NCBI GenBank assembly: GCA_028688905.1
Contig: JAQTXH010000001.1
Location: forward strand, 124,001 to 188,000
Length of the DNA: 64,000 nt
Reading direction: 5' to 3'
Origin: Acidiphilium sp.
GTDB lineage: Bacteria; Pseudomonadota; Alphaproteobacteria; Acetobacterales; Acetobacteraceae
The first letter of the stretch is position 1; the number at the start of each line of letters is the position of its first letter. Positions 44,884 through 54,835 of this stretch are shown here, one piece after another. The translations under genes and the position numbers were made by a program. A model generated the notes under the pieces. The model worked only from the letters and a program-made list of their open reading frames with translations. It was not told the origin of the DNA and made no database searches.

Positions 44884-46309
44884 CCGCCCCGGTTCGGACC
44901 GGGTCAACGCGCCCACGTCAGGCGCGAGTGCGTCTGGGTTGGCGCTTGCCAGTCCCGCCCAGCTTGGCGACATGCCGATGGCGCTGTTGGAGTTCCAGTC
45001 GCCCACGGCGGCGGTGATCGCGACGCCGGTGCCGGCGATTTCGCGCTATACCGCGCTGATCGTGACTGCGATGGTGTTTGCCCTTCTGGTGATTGCCGCG
45101 ACCGTTCGGGTCAGCAAGGTGGTAACGGCGGAAGGCAAACTGGTTTCGTCTGCTCCCACCATCATGATGCAGCCGTTCGATACCTCGATCGTGCAATCGA
45201 TCGAAGTGCATGAGGGGCAGATCGTTCACAAGGGTGAATTGCTTGCCCGGCTCAATCCGACCTTCGCAAAAGCCAATCTTACGGCGTTGCGCGCACAGGT
45301 GTCCGCCTTGTCCGCCGAGCGGGCAAGGCTCATCGCCGAAGCCGACGGATCGGCCTATGCACCGGCGCACCCCAATCCGGAACAGACCTTGCAAACGGCC
45401 ATTTTCGAGAGTCGCAAGGCCGAACGGACCTATACGATCGAGAACTACAATCAAAAAATCGCCGAGTTGAGGCTGATTGTCTCCAAGAGCGTGCAGGAAG
45501 CCGGGTTTTTCAAGAAACAGGTCGGCGTCGCGCAGGATGTCGAGAACATGCGCAACCAGTTGCAGAAAATGCAGGTGGGCAGCAAACTCAATTCCCTGAT
45601 CGCGTTGAACGACCGGCTGACGGTATCGAGTTCGCTGTCGAGCGCGATTTCGACGGCTTCGGCCGGCGAGCGCGATTTGGCGGCGCAGCGTGCCGAGCGT
45701 GATGCCTATGAAAAGAAATGGGCCGCCGACGTTTCGGAAAATCTGGCAGAAACCACCAGCAAGCTGGTGAGCGCGCAGCAGGATTTGTCGAAAGCGCAAT
45801 TGCAAAGCAGGTTGGTGGTTCTGCGGGCACCGCGCGACGCGATCGTGCTGACGGTCGCGCATGTATCCGTGGGTTCGGTGTTGCAGTCGGGTGAGAAATT
45901 CATCTCGCTGGTCCCGCTTGATGCTCCCTTGTCGATCGAAGCCGATATCAGCGGCACCGAATCCGGATACGTCCATGTCGGCGATCCGGTAACGATCAAT
46001 TTCGATACGTTCGATTTCCTTCGCTATGGGTCGGCCAAAGGAACGCTGAAGTCGGTCAGCGCGGACAGCTTCAGCCCGGAAACCACACCGGGGGAGGGTG
46101 GGTCAGCACTCCCCAACCGGCCACATTCGCTCTATTATCGCGCCGATATTTCGGTCGATGAACTCATGCTCCACAACGTGCCGCCCGGGTTCCGACTTGT
46201 GCCGGGTATGCCGCTGAACGCCAACATCAAAGTCGGACGGCGGACCATTATGTCGTATTTCATTACCAAGATCATGCCGGTTGCGTATGACAGCATGCGC
46301 GAGCCTTGA
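44849..46309 (+). CDS. HlyD-family membrane fusion protein of the type I system
   Basis: The periplasmic adaptor links the exporter to an outer-membrane channel. 486 residues: a cytoplasmic tail of about 65, one helix (YTALIVTAMVFALLVIAATV), a split lipoyl domain (VQSIEVHEGQIVHKGELLAR, then VVLRAPRDAIVLTV), a coiled coil of about 190 residues between them, and a C-terminal beta domain. AGGAGG stands well placed before the ATG at 44849, inside the end of the exporter gene. No TolC-type partner is encoded nearby. Confidence 0.9.
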   Translation: MRRLRRLLKGINRPGSDRVNAPTSGASASGLALASPAQLGDMPMALLEFQSPTAAVIATPVPAISRYTALIVTAMVFALLVIAATVRVSKVVTAEGKLVSSAPTIMMQPFDTSIVQSIEVHEGQIVHKGELLARLNPTFAKANLTALRAQVSALSAERARLIAEADGSAYAPAHPNPEQTLQTAIFESRKAERTYTIENYNQKIAELRLIVSKSVQEAGFFKKQVGVAQDVENMRNQLQKMQVGSKLNSLIALNDRLTVSSSLSSAISTASAGERDLAAQRAERDAYEKKWAADVSENLAETTSKLVSAQQDLSKAQLQSRLVVLRAPRDAIVLTVAHVSVGSVLQSGEKFISLVPLDAPLSIEADISGTESGYVHVGDPVTINFDTFDFLRYGSAKGTLKSVSADSFSPETTPGEGGSALPNRPHSLYYRADISVDELMLHNVPPGFRLVPGMPLNANIKVGRRTIMSYFITKIMPVAYDSMREP

Positions 46310-46327
46310 TCGCCTGAAGCGATCGTC

Positions 46328-48109
46328 ATGAACGCGATTGACAGACTTGCGGCCCTGTCCCCGCGCCGGGCGCTGAAGCGGGCGGCGGAGCTTGCCCGGA
46401 ATAAGGAATGGCGACGCGCCGCTCGGCTCTATAGTGTTGCCGCCGAGGCTGGTTTGATCGAAGCGCAGTTTCAGGTGGGCGAGGCTTATCTGGAAGGCAG
46501 GGGCCTGTCGCAGAATCCGCGCGAGGCGGCACGGTGGTTTTTGCGCGCGGCCGAAGCCGGGCACCTTGAAAGCCAGTGCCGTTTGGCCGGGCTATTCATC
46601 CACGGCTTGCAAAGCCGCCAATTCGAGCAGGCCACTTCGCTGTTCGGCGATGAGACACCCTCGTACGGTACCCGCAACCCGGCGGACTATCCCGCGGCGC
46701 TGGTCTGGGCGCGCCGCGCCGCCGAGGCAGGATCGGCGGATGGCCAGGCGCTGCTGGGATTCATTTTATCGAACGGCCCCGAAGACATTATCGACCTGGA
46801 ACAGTCCGAGGTCTGGTACCGCAAATCGGCGGCGCAGAACTGGCCGCAGGGACATCTTGGGCTCGGCATGATCCTGATGCGCCAAGCCGATACCGCTGAA
46901 AAAACCGTGGCGGCAATGCGTGAAATCGAGCAGGCTGTCGCGGCGGATTTACCGACGGCGCATTATCTGCTGGGTGTTATTCACGAGCAGGCGGTGGGGG
47001 TACAGCCTGACCCCGCCAAGGCGCTGACTCATTACCGCAAAGCGGCAATCCATGGCATCCGCAACGCTCAGGCGAAGCTCGGTGCCATGCTGCTGATCGG
47101 CCAGGGCTGTGCGCCAGACCCGGTCGAGGGCGAATCATGGTTGCGCCGTGCCGCCGTCGGGGGCGACCCGGAAGCGGCGGTGCTGGTCGCCGATTTATAT
47201 GCGCGTGGCGGGTCCTTGCCGCCAAACTATGCCGAGGCGGCGTTGTGGTTTCGGGTTGCGGCCGAAGCGGGGCACCGGGCCGCAGCGCGAGCGCTTGGCA
47301 TGTTGTATCTGACCGGTGCCGGTGTCGCGCGTGATCCTGAGGAAGCGGCGCGCTGGCTGGCGCAGGCGGCTGAACAGGGTGATGTCGCGGCCGGGGCCAA
47401 TTTGGGTAACCTCATGCTCAAGGGCGAGGTGCGACAGACCTCGATGGATGGGTTGCCGATCCATGAATGGTTTGAGAAGGCCGCCGAATCGGGGGATCTG
47501 ATCGGAGCGTTCAATTACGGTGTTTGCCTGGCCGAGGGCATCGGCATCAAACGCGACGAGGCCAAAGCCGCAATCTGGCTGCGCCGCGCCGCGGAGGGGA
47601 TCGTGAACGCCCAGTTTTGGTATGGCCGTATGCTGCTCGAAGGGCGCGGGGTTCCCGCCGATCCGGCGGCGGCACATCACTGGATCACGCGCGCCGCCGA
47701 TACCGGCATGGTCGAGGCATTGGCCCTGCTCGCCGAAATGAAGCTGAACGGGCAGGGCTGTCCGCGTGATCATGCCGGTGCGCGTGACATGTTTTTGCGC
47801 GTCGCCATAACGGGCCACGCCGGGGCGATGTTCGCTCTGGGGGCATTATATGGCGGCGGGCATGATATCCCGACCGACCGGGTGGAAGCCCAGGCTTGGT
47901 TCGCCAAGGCAGCGGCGCTCAATCACCCGATCGCGCAGCTCATGCTGGGGCGATATTTGCGCAAAGGACTGGCGGGTCCGGAGGACAAGGTTTTGGCTGC
48001 GCACTGGCTGAACCGGGCATTGGCGCAGGGGGTCGATGAGGCCAGACTCGATCTGGTTGAAATGGCCCAGCAGGAGGACCGGCTGCCTCGCCAAGCTGCC
48101 GGAGATTGA
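46328..48109 (+). CDS. Sel1-repeat (TPR-like) protein
   Basis: 593 residues almost wholly made of Sel1-like repeats of about 36 residues, such as QVGEAYLEGRGL, EAARWFLRAAEAG and AKLGAMLLIGQGCAPDP; roughly a dozen can be counted. No signal peptide or membrane helix is seen, so it is a cytoplasmic protein-interaction scaffold. It starts 18 nt after the adaptor gene and ends near the double glycosyltransferase start, so it may hold export or glycosylation partners together. The partner is not known. Confidence 0.88.
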   Translation: MNAIDRLAALSPRRALKRAAELARNKEWRRAARLYSVAAEAGLIEAQFQVGEAYLEGRGLSQNPREAARWFLRAAEAGHLESQCRLAGLFIHGLQSRQFEQATSLFGDETPSYGTRNPADYPAALVWARRAAEAGSADGQALLGFILSNGPEDIIDLEQSEVWYRKSAAQNWPQGHLGLGMILMRQADTAEKTVAAMREIEQAVAADLPTAHYLLGVIHEQAVGVQPDPAKALTHYRKAAIHGIRNAQAKLGAMLLIGQGCAPDPVEGESWLRRAAVGGDPEAAVLVADLYARGGSLPPNYAEAALWFRVAAEAGHRAAARALGMLYLTGAGVARDPEEAARWLAQAAEQGDVAAGANLGNLMLKGEVRQTSMDGLPIHEWFEKAAESGDLIGAFNYGVCLAEGIGIKRDEAKAAIWLRRAAEGIVNAQFWYGRMLLEGRGVPADPAAAHHWITRAADTGMVEALALLAEMKLNGQGCPRDHAGARDMFLRVAITGHAGAMFALGALYGGGHDIPTDRVEAQAWFAKAAALNHPIAQLMLGRYLRKGLAGPEDKVLAAHWLNRALAQGVDEARLDLVEMAQQEDRLPRQAAGD

Positions 48110-48114
48110 AACCC

Positions 48115-51012
48115 GTGAACGACGATGCCGTCAGGCAACGGCGGCAAAGCGAGGCGGCGGATGCCTGGTCGCGCGGGCGCGACGCGCTGGACCGAAGCGA
48201 TCTTCCGGCGGCGCGATTCTGGCTGGAACGGGTGGGCCGCATCGCCCCGCAGGATCCACGACCCCAATACGAATTGGCCCTGGTGCTGGCGGCGATGCAG
48301 GACGCAGCGGCACCGGCGGCGTTGGAAGCGATCGCCTCCGGTCATGATCTTGCGGCGGCCTGGCTGGCGTTGGCCCGGGTGCGCTGGCGCGACGGCGACT
48401 TCGGTGCCGCGGCGGACACCCTGGCATCGCTGCTGCGGTATCATGAAGCACCCGAGGACACCGATTTTGCGACATTCGCCGAGACAGTGGCACGCGCGGC
48501 GGGATATCCCGGCTGGTGGGCGATCATCCAGGGAAAATTGGTGGTTCGCGCACCGGCGGCGATCATCCGGGCCGACGGTGTGGTGGTGCGCCGGGTGCTG
48601 CGTGATTTATCCGATGTGGCGCGGCTCGAGGGCATGGGGGACGACACGCCGCTGCTCGGCAGTCCGCTCGAGTTGCGTGCGATGCGCCGTGTCGCGGGGA
48701 TTGCGACGTCAGATGGGGTGGGCATTTCCGGCTGGGTGGTGCATCCGGCGGCACCGCAGCGCGCGCCGGTTCTCACTTTGGTCGACCAAACCGGCGTTCG
48801 CCTCGCGATCAGACCGCACGTGGAACTGGCACCGGAGGCACCCGCGTGGTTTATGCCGCGCCACGGGTTTCAGGTGGCCGCGGCGGCATTACAGGGCTTA
48901 CGGCCGCCGTTCCGGATCATCGGACCGGATGGGCGAAGCCTGTCAGGCACGCCGCTCGATCCCGGGGTGATGGTGGGGTTGACCCCGGCCAGTCCCCGCA
49001 AAACCCCGGCGGTCCGACCGGTTCGGGCCGGATTATGTGTGGTAATGCCGGTCTATCGCGATGCGGCGGCGACACGTGCGGCCTTGCACTCGCTTTATGC
49101 GGCGATCGAGGGCGACGTACCGATCATCGTGGTCGACGATGCGAGTCCGGAGCCGGATCTGGCGCGGTTTGTCGCCGCCGAGCGGCGGGCTGGGCGGATT
49201 ATCCTACGCCGCCACCGGCACAATCGCGGATTTCCTGGTGCCGTCAATGCCGGTATCCGGGCCGCGCGACGGCTCCTGCCGGGGTGCGACATCCTGCTGC
49301 TGAATGCCGATATTCTGTTGCCGCCCGGCGCACCGGCGCGGCTGCACGCAGCCCTGTATGCGGCTGACACCATCGCGAGCGCGACGCCACTTTCCAATGA
49401 AGCGACAATTTTGAGCTACCCGTCGCGTCAAGGCGGCAATCCGGCACCCGATCTCACGGGTACCTTCCGGCTGGACGCCTGGGCGCGGCGGGCCAATCAC
49501 GACACCATCGTCGATATTCCCACCGCGATCGGGTTCTGCATGGCGATGCGCCATGACGCGCTTGCCATGACCGGGTTGTTCGATGCGAAGCTGTTCGCGC
49601 AAGGCTACGGCGAAGAAAACGACTGGTGCCGGCGCGCGGCGGCACGGGGGTTCCGTCATGTTTGCGCTGCCGGCGTGTTTGTCACGCACCATGGCGGGGC
49701 TTCGTTCGGGGCAGCGGGATCGGCATTGTGCGCGCGCAATCTCACGCTGCTGGAGCGGAGGCATCCCGGCTATCACGCGCTGGTCGCCGCACATCACGCC
49801 GATGATCCGCTGCGGGCGGCGCGGTTCCGGCTCGATCGGGCACGGTTTGGCACGGAGCGTCGCGTGGGCGGGGCCGTGGTGCTGGTCTCGCACGATCATG
49901 GCGGCGGCATCGCGCGGATTATTGCGGCACGGATGGCGGCGTTACGCGCCGAAGGGATCAGGCCGGTCCTGGTGCAGCCGGATTTTTCCGATCCGGCCGC
50001 GCGGGAAAGCTTCATCGGGGCGGCGCGGCTGACCGATGGTGCGCCGATGGACTACCCCAATTTGTGCTATCACTTGCCGGGTCAATGGTCCGAATTGGTG
50101 GCGACACTGCGCGGCCTATCGGTGCGCCATGTCGAGTTTCATCACACGCTGGGGCATCATCCATCGATCAGGGACCTCGCCAAAGCCCTCGGCGTGCCGG
50201 CGGAGCATATTGTCCATGATTATTCATATTTCTGTAAGCGGGTAAATTTGCTGGGGCCGGCGCGGCGCTACTGTGGCGAGCCGGATATCGCGGGCTGTGC
50301 CGCTTGCGTCGCGACGGCGGGCAGCGAACTGACCGACCCGATCGCGCCAGCGGCGCTGATTGCGCGTTCGGCGGCGGAATTGCGGGCGGCGCGGCGGGTG
50401 AGTGTGCCATCGGCCGACGCGGCGGTACGGCTCCGGCGGCATTTTCCCGGCGTCGCGGTGACAGTGACACCCTGGGAAGACGATCTGCTCCCGGCAGCCC
50501 TGACGGCACCGGCCCACCCACCGCGCCGGGTGATTGCGGTCGTCGGCGGCATTGGTCCGGCGAAAGGGTACGACGTGCTGCTCGACTGCGCGCGCGATGC
50601 CGCCACGCGCCGATTGCCGCTCAGTTTCGTGTTGATCGGCACCAGCGAAGAGGACGCCCCATTGATCGAGACCGGGCGCGTGATGATCACCGGGCCATAT
50701 CAGGAAGGCGAGGCGGCGGAACTGATCGCCCGGTCCGGCGCGCATCTCGGGTTTCTGCCCTCGATCTGGCCGGAAACCTGGTGTTTTGCCCTCAGTGAGA
50801 TGTGGCGCGGCGGACTTTATGCGATCGGGTTCGACCTCGGTGCGCAGGCGGAACGTATCAGGGCCACAGGGCGCGGGTTTTTATTGCCGCTTGGCCTGCC
50901 GGCGGCGCGGATCAACCAGACCCTGCTTGCGTGGCGGCCGGATTTGGGCGATCTCCATTCCCAGTCACAACCTCAGATCACTTCATCGTTCCGCGCCAAC
51001 CAGATTTGCTAA
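48115..51012 (+). CDS. Double glycosyltransferase: TPR-like N-terminus, GT2 domain, GT4-like domain
   Basis: 965 residues. Residues 1-130 look like TPR helices (ALDRSDLPAARFWLERVGRI). Residues 130-300 form an unassigned region. A GT2 domain spans about 303-540: VVMPVYRDAAATRAAL, IIVVDDASPEPDL, LLLNADILLPPG and GYGEENDWCRRAA. A GT-B, GT4-like domain runs from about 585 to the end: VLVSHDHGGGIARI, RVIAVVGGIGPAKGYDVLL and FLPSIWPETWCFALSEMW. GTG at 48115 has GGAG 10 nt upstream; a TTG at 48106 is also in frame. It likely adds two different sugars to one glycan or protein. Confidence 0.85.
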   Translation: MNDDAVRQRRQSEAADAWSRGRDALDRSDLPAARFWLERVGRIAPQDPRPQYELALVLAAMQDAAAPAALEAIASGHDLAAAWLALARVRWRDGDFGAAADTLASLLRYHEAPEDTDFATFAETVARAAGYPGWWAIIQGKLVVRAPAAIIRADGVVVRRVLRDLSDVARLEGMGDDTPLLGSPLELRAMRRVAGIATSDGVGISGWVVHPAAPQRAPVLTLVDQTGVRLAIRPHVELAPEAPAWFMPRHGFQVAAAALQGLRPPFRIIGPDGRSLSGTPLDPGVMVGLTPASPRKTPAVRPVRAGLCVVMPVYRDAAATRAALHSLYAAIEGDVPIIVVDDASPEPDLARFVAAERRAGRIILRRHRHNRGFPGAVNAGIRAARRLLPGCDILLLNADILLPPGAPARLHAALYAADTIASATPLSNEATILSYPSRQGGNPAPDLTGTFRLDAWARRANHDTIVDIPTAIGFCMAMRHDALAMTGLFDAKLFAQGYGEENDWCRRAAARGFRHVCAAGVFVTHHGGASFGAAGSALCARNLTLLERRHPGYHALVAAHHADDPLRAARFRLDRARFGTERRVGGAVVLVSHDHGGGIARIIAARMAALRAEGIRPVLVQPDFSDPAARESFIGAARLTDGAPMDYPNLCYHLPGQWSELVATLRGLSVRHVEFHHTLGHHPSIRDLAKALGVPAEHIVHDYSYFCKRVNLLGPARRYCGEPDIAGCAACVATAGSELTDPIAPAALIARSAAELRAARRVSVPSADAAVRLRRHFPGVAVTVTPWEDDLLPAALTAPAHPPRRVIAVVGGIGPAKGYDVLLDCARDAATRRLPLSFVLIGTSEEDAPLIETGRVMITGPYQEGEAAELIARSGAHLGFLPSIWPETWCFALSEMWRGGLYAIGFDLGAQAERIRATGRGFLLPLGLPAARINQTLLAWRPDLGDLHSQSQPQITSSFRANQIC

Positions 51013-51025
51013 CGGAGACGCCCTG

Positions 51026-51862
51026 ATGTCCAAAGCCGCAATCAAGACCGCACCGCAGGCCGAGCCTGAATTACAGCCCGGATCGATCCAGGAGTTGAAA
51101 GTCTCCGGTCATTTGATGACCCTGGATACTGGCTTGTTCTGCATCGTTAACGAGGCGAATACTGCCGCCGGTGCCGATGGCGGCCTGCCCGGCGTGCGGG
51201 TTTCGCCGCCGCCGCAGGGGGTGAGCGGGGTGGAGATTGTTGGATTCCGCGCCGATGGCTGGTTGACCGGCGAGGGTGATGCGGTGCTGGTGCGGATTGC
51301 CAAAGGCCCCGCGCAAGTGCTGGTTACCGTGTATCAGGTGGCCGGGCGGGCCGATGCGGCACCGCGATTGCAAGTGATGCGTCTGGCCCAGGGTACGGCG
51401 GCACCGGCGGTTCCGGCGGAACCCGTGGTGATGGATGTGCTCGCACATATCCAGACCCGTGGCGATGTCGGGGCAAAATTCGGCGACTGGCTGGGCGAAG
51501 CGGGAACCGGCAACTGGATTGAGGGCATTGCCATCGCCGCGCCTGAAGGCATATCGCCCGACGATTTATCCTATCAAGCGGTGCTCGGCCGTGGCTGGTT
51601 GTCGCCCTGGGTCGAAGCCGGGGCTTATTGCGGTAGTCGGGGTATGGCGTTGCCGTTGTTGGGTTTGCGGGTGCGGCTGCAAGGTGAGGCGGCGGAGCGG
51701 TTTGAGTTATCGTGCGAGGCCAGCTTCATCGACGGCTCGAAAGCCGGGCCGGTTGGCAGCGACGAAACTTGCGAGGCCGATAGTCTGGCGGCGCTGGAAG
51801 CCGTGCGGGTTAGTCTGGTGCCACGGGCGAAAGTGAAGGCCGTCGCGCGCGGCCGCCGCTGA
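51026..51862 (+). CDS. Protein with two ChW-like (hydrophobic-W) repeats
   Basis: 278 residues, no signal peptide or helix. Residues about 140-220 hold two repeats that match the ChW pattern of Gly-Trp and Gly-x-x-Gly: FGDWLGEAGTGNWIEGIAI and then YQAVLGRGWLSPWVEAGAYC followed by GSRGMALPLLGLRVRL. ChW repeats are known from secreted surface proteins, mostly of clostridia. The N-terminal 120 residues have no recognised family. ATG at 51026 lies 14 nt after the glycosyltransferase; GGAG is at 51014. Being beside the exporter with no cleavable signal, it is a candidate substrate or accessory protein. Confidence 0.65.
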   Translation: MSKAAIKTAPQAEPELQPGSIQELKVSGHLMTLDTGLFCIVNEANTAAGADGGLPGVRVSPPPQGVSGVEIVGFRADGWLTGEGDAVLVRIAKGPAQVLVTVYQVAGRADAAPRLQVMRLAQGTAAPAVPAEPVVMDVLAHIQTRGDVGAKFGDWLGEAGTGNWIEGIAIAAPEGISPDDLSYQAVLGRGWLSPWVEAGAYCGSRGMALPLLGLRVRLQGEAAERFELSCEASFIDGSKAGPVGSDETCEADSLAALEAVRVSLVPRAKVKAVARGRR

Positions 51863-51873
51863 GCCATGCAGCC

Positions 51874-53184
51874 GTGAAATTTCTTTTCGTTCATCAAAAC
51901 TTTCCCGGGCAATATCTGCATATCGTGCGTGATCTGCTGGCCGAGGGCGGTCATGAGATCGTGTTCATGACCGAACCCAACCGCAACCAGCTGGCCGGCG
52001 TGCGGAAGGTGACCTATGCGCGGCCACCGGCGACCCACGCGGGAGTGCATCCGAGTGCGCGCGAGTTCGATGTCGCGATGCGCCGGGCCGAGGCGGGTTA
52101 TGCCGGTGCCAAGCAGATCAAGGCGCTGGGGTTCGAGCCGGATGTGATCATCGGGCATCACGGCTGGGGCGAATTGCTCAATCTGGTCGATATATTCCCC
52201 GGTGTGCCCATTCTGGGCTATTTCGAGTTCTATTACCGGCTGGATGGCACGGATGTGAATTTCGACCCTGAATTTCCGATGCCGCCGGAGCGGTTCGGTG
52301 CGGTGCGGGCAAAAAACGGGGTCAACCATCTGGCGACGGCGCTCGAACAATTTGGCCAGACCCCGACCGCGTGGCAGTGGCAGACCTATCCTGCCTGGGC
52401 GCGGGAGCGGATTTCGATCATCCGGGAAGGGGTCGATCTCGATGTGTGCAAGCCCGATCCGGCTTCGCATAAACATAAACTGTCGATCGGGGCGCTCACC
52501 GTTGCACCGAAACAGAAGCTGATCACCTACGTCGCGCGCAATCTGGAGCCGTATCGCGGGTTTCACACCTTTATGCGCGCCCTGCCGGCGATTTTGGCCG
52601 AGCGGCGCGATGTGGTGGTGTCGATCGTCGGGGGCGATGAGGTAAGCTACGGCGTCGCGCCCCGGTCCGGCACCTGGCGGTCGGAACTGATGGCCGAGGT
52701 CGGGGATCAAATCGATACCGCGCGGGTACACTTCATGGGGCGGGTACCCTATGAGGATCATGTGAAACTGCTGCAACGCTCGGACGCGCATGTGTATTTT
52801 TCCTACCCGTTCGTCGCGTCGTGGAGCCTGCGGGAAGCATTGGCGATCGGCGCGCCGGTGATCGGGTCGGACACCAAAACCGTGACCGAGTTCGTCACGC
52901 AGGGTGAAACCGGGTTGGTGACGCCGGCGCTCGATCCCGCGGCACTGGCAACAACCGCGCTGGGGCTGTTGGATGACCGGGCGCTGAGTGAGCGGCTTGC
53001 GGCAGGGGCGCGCGATTTTGCGATACGAAACCTGGATTTGAAGCAGTATCTCCTGGCGTTTCGCGCCGAGATCGAGCGGATCACCGGAAAGCGCATGGTG
53101 GCCGAAGTGCATCCGCCAAGGCGTGGTGCCGATGCCGCCCCACCGGCACGCAAACGCCGGGTCCGCGCGGCGGGAGGGGCGTGA
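51874..53184 (+). CDS. GT4-family glycosyltransferase
   Basis: 436 residues of the GT-B fold. The N-terminal domain opens [20 protein letters not shown]. The donor domain has [20 protein letters not shown] and the ExxxxxxxE region [17 protein letters not shown] followed by [14 protein letters not shown]. The start is GTG at 51874, 12 nt after the ChW-like gene. The tail after about residue 405 is basic and low in complexity ([13 protein letters not shown]). It closes the surface cluster. Donor and acceptor are unknown. Confidence 0.88.
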   Translation: MKFLFVHQNFPGQYLHIVRDLLAEGGHEIVFMTEPNRNQLAGVRKVTYARPPATHAGVHPSAREFDVAMRRAEAGYAGAKQIKALGFEPDVIIGHHGWGELLNLVDIFPGVPILGYFEFYYRLDGTDVNFDPEFPMPPERFGAVRAKNGVNHLATALEQFGQTPTAWQWQTYPAWARERISIIREGVDLDVCKPDPASHKHKLSIGALTVAPKQKLITYVARNLEPYRGFHTFMRALPAILAERRDVVVSIVGGDEVSYGVAPRSGTWRSELMAEVGDQIDTARVHFMGRVPYEDHVKLLQRSDAHVYFSYPFVASWSLREALAIGAPVIGSDTKTVTEFVTQGETGLVTPALDPAALATTALGLLDDRALSERLAAGARDFAIRNLDLKQYLLAFRAEIERITGKRMVAEVHPPRRGADAAPPARKRRVRAAGGA

Positions 53185-53822
53185 TGCCGGCAGCGTCCGG
53201 GGTCACGGTCGTCGATCATCCGCTGGTCGAGCATAAACTGACTCTATTACGCAGCATGGCGACACCCACCGGCGATTTCCGGCGTCTGGCGCGCGAGATC
53301 AGCCTGTTGATGGGCTACGAGGTTCTGCGCGATCTGCCGCTGCAACCCATCGATATCCAGACGCCGATGGAACCGATGACCGCGCGCCAGGTTTCCGGCA
53401 AAAAACTGTGCTTCATCTCGATTTTGCGGGCGGGTGATGGCATTCTGGATGGTCTGATCGATCTGGTACCCTCGGCGCGGATCGGCCATATCGGGCTGTA
53501 CCGCGACCCGGTCAGCCACCAACCGATCGAGTATTACTTCAAGGTGCCGGAGGATATGACCGAGCGCCTCACCGTGGTGGTCGACCCGATGCTGGCGACC
53601 GGGCATTCGGCGGTGGCGGCGGTGACGCGTTTGAAGCGCGCCGGGGCGGTGGCGATCAAATTCGTCTGCCTGATCGCGGCCCCGGAAGGCGTTGCGGTGT
53701 TGCGTGCGGCGCACCCGGATGTGGCAATTTTCACCGCCGCGATCGATCGGGAACTCGACGAACACGCCTATATCCGGCCGGGCCTGGGCGATGCCGGGGA
53801 TCGGTTGTTCGGCACCAAATAG
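53184..53822 (+). CDS. upp: Uracil phosphoribosyltransferase
   Basis: Upp salvages uracil with PRPP to UMP. ATG at 53184 shares a base with the previous stop (GTG at 53181 is an alternative). 212 residues. [15 protein letters not shown] near the start, [20 protein letters not shown], and the PRPP loop [17 protein letters not shown] near residue 130 are family motifs; the loop has GHSA where many members have [15 protein letters not shown] and the C-terminal [13 protein letters not shown] complete it. Confidence 0.94.
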   Translation: MPAASGVTVVDHPLVEHKLTLLRSMATPTGDFRRLAREISLLMGYEVLRDLPLQPIDIQTPMEPMTARQVSGKKLCFISILRAGDGILDGLIDLVPSARIGHIGLYRDPVSHQPIEYYFKVPEDMTERLTVVVDPMLATGHSAVAAVTRLKRAGAVAIKFVCLIAAPEGVAVLRAAHPDVAIFTAAIDRELDEHAYIRPGLGDAGDRLFGTK

Positions 53823-53831
53823 GAGCGCGCG

Positions 53832-54779
53832 ATGATCCAAGGCTTCAACCAGCCGACCAGCGGCAACGACATGCCCCGCTTCGCCGGAATCGCGACCATG
53901 ATGCGCCTGCCGTTCGCGGCTTCCGCCGCCGGGCTGGATGCCGCGTTCATTGGGGTTCCGATGGATATTGGCACCTCCAACCGCTCCGGCACCCGCTTCG
54001 GCCCGCGCGCGATCCGTGCTGAATCGGTGATGCTGCGCCCCTACAATATGGCGACCGGAGCGGCACCGTTCGAGCGGATGCAGGTCGCCGATCTCGGAGA
54101 CATCGCGACCAACCCCTACAATCTCGCAAAATCGATCGGCCTGATCGAAGCCGGAATCGCGGGCGTGCTCGCGCATGATTGTATTCCGCTCATTCTCGGC
54201 GGCGACCATACGCTCACCTATCCGGTACTGCGCGCGATGGCGGCGAAACACGGACCGGTCGGGTTCATTCATATCGACGCGCATGCCGATGTGAACGACA
54301 CCATGTTCGGTGAACGGATCGCCCATGGCACCCCGTTCCGCCGCGCGGTGGAAGATGGCGCGATCGACCCGCACCGCGCCATCCAGATCGGGCTGCGCGG
54401 CACCGGCTATGCACCGACCGATTTCGACTGGCAGCGCGAGCAAGGGTTTCGCGTGGTGCCGGTGGAAGATTGCTGGCATCGTTCGCTGACCCCGCTGATG
54501 GCCGAAGTGCGCACCCTGATGGGCAGCGGGCCGGTGTACCTGACCTATGACATCGACAGCCTCGACCCTTCGGTGGCACCCGGCACCGGCACGCCCGAAA
54601 TCGGCGGGCTGAGCACGATCCAGGCGCTGGAAATCATTCGCGGCTGCGCGGGGCTGAACCTGGTGGGGGCCGATCTGGTGGAGGTGGCGCCGGCCTACGA
54701 TACGACGGGGACGACGGCGCTGATCGGGGCTAATTTGTTGTATGAGATGCTCTGTGTGCTGCCGGGGGCGAAGGCGTAG
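53832..54779 (+). CDS. Agmatinase-family ureohydrolase
   Basis: 315 residues of the arginase fold, hydrolysing a guanidino compound to urea. The two-metal site is complete: GGDHT near residue 121, HIDAHADVND near 144 and TYDIDSLDPSVAPGTGTPE near 238. The start MIQGFNQPTSGNDMPRFAGI resembles agmatinase and guanidinobutyrase branches. Which of agmatine, guanidinobutyrate or another guanidine is used cannot be told. GGAG stands before the ATG, 10 nt after upp, so the two are probably cotranscribed. Confidence 0.88.
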   Translation: MIQGFNQPTSGNDMPRFAGIATMMRLPFAASAAGLDAAFIGVPMDIGTSNRSGTRFGPRAIRAESVMLRPYNMATGAAPFERMQVADLGDIATNPYNLAKSIGLIEAGIAGVLAHDCIPLILGGDHTLTYPVLRAMAAKHGPVGFIHIDAHADVNDTMFGERIAHGTPFRRAVEDGAIDPHRAIQIGLRGTGYAPTDFDWQREQGFRVVPVEDCWHRSLTPLMAEVRTLMGSGPVYLTYDIDSLDPSVAPGTGTPEIGGLSTIQALEIIRGCAGLNLVGADLVEVAPAYDTTGTTALIGANLLYEMLCVLPGAKA

Positions 54780-54835
54780 CTTCTGGTATTTGTTTCTATA
54801 TCGTAATGAAATAGGCGTGCGAAGGCGATGCGGGT

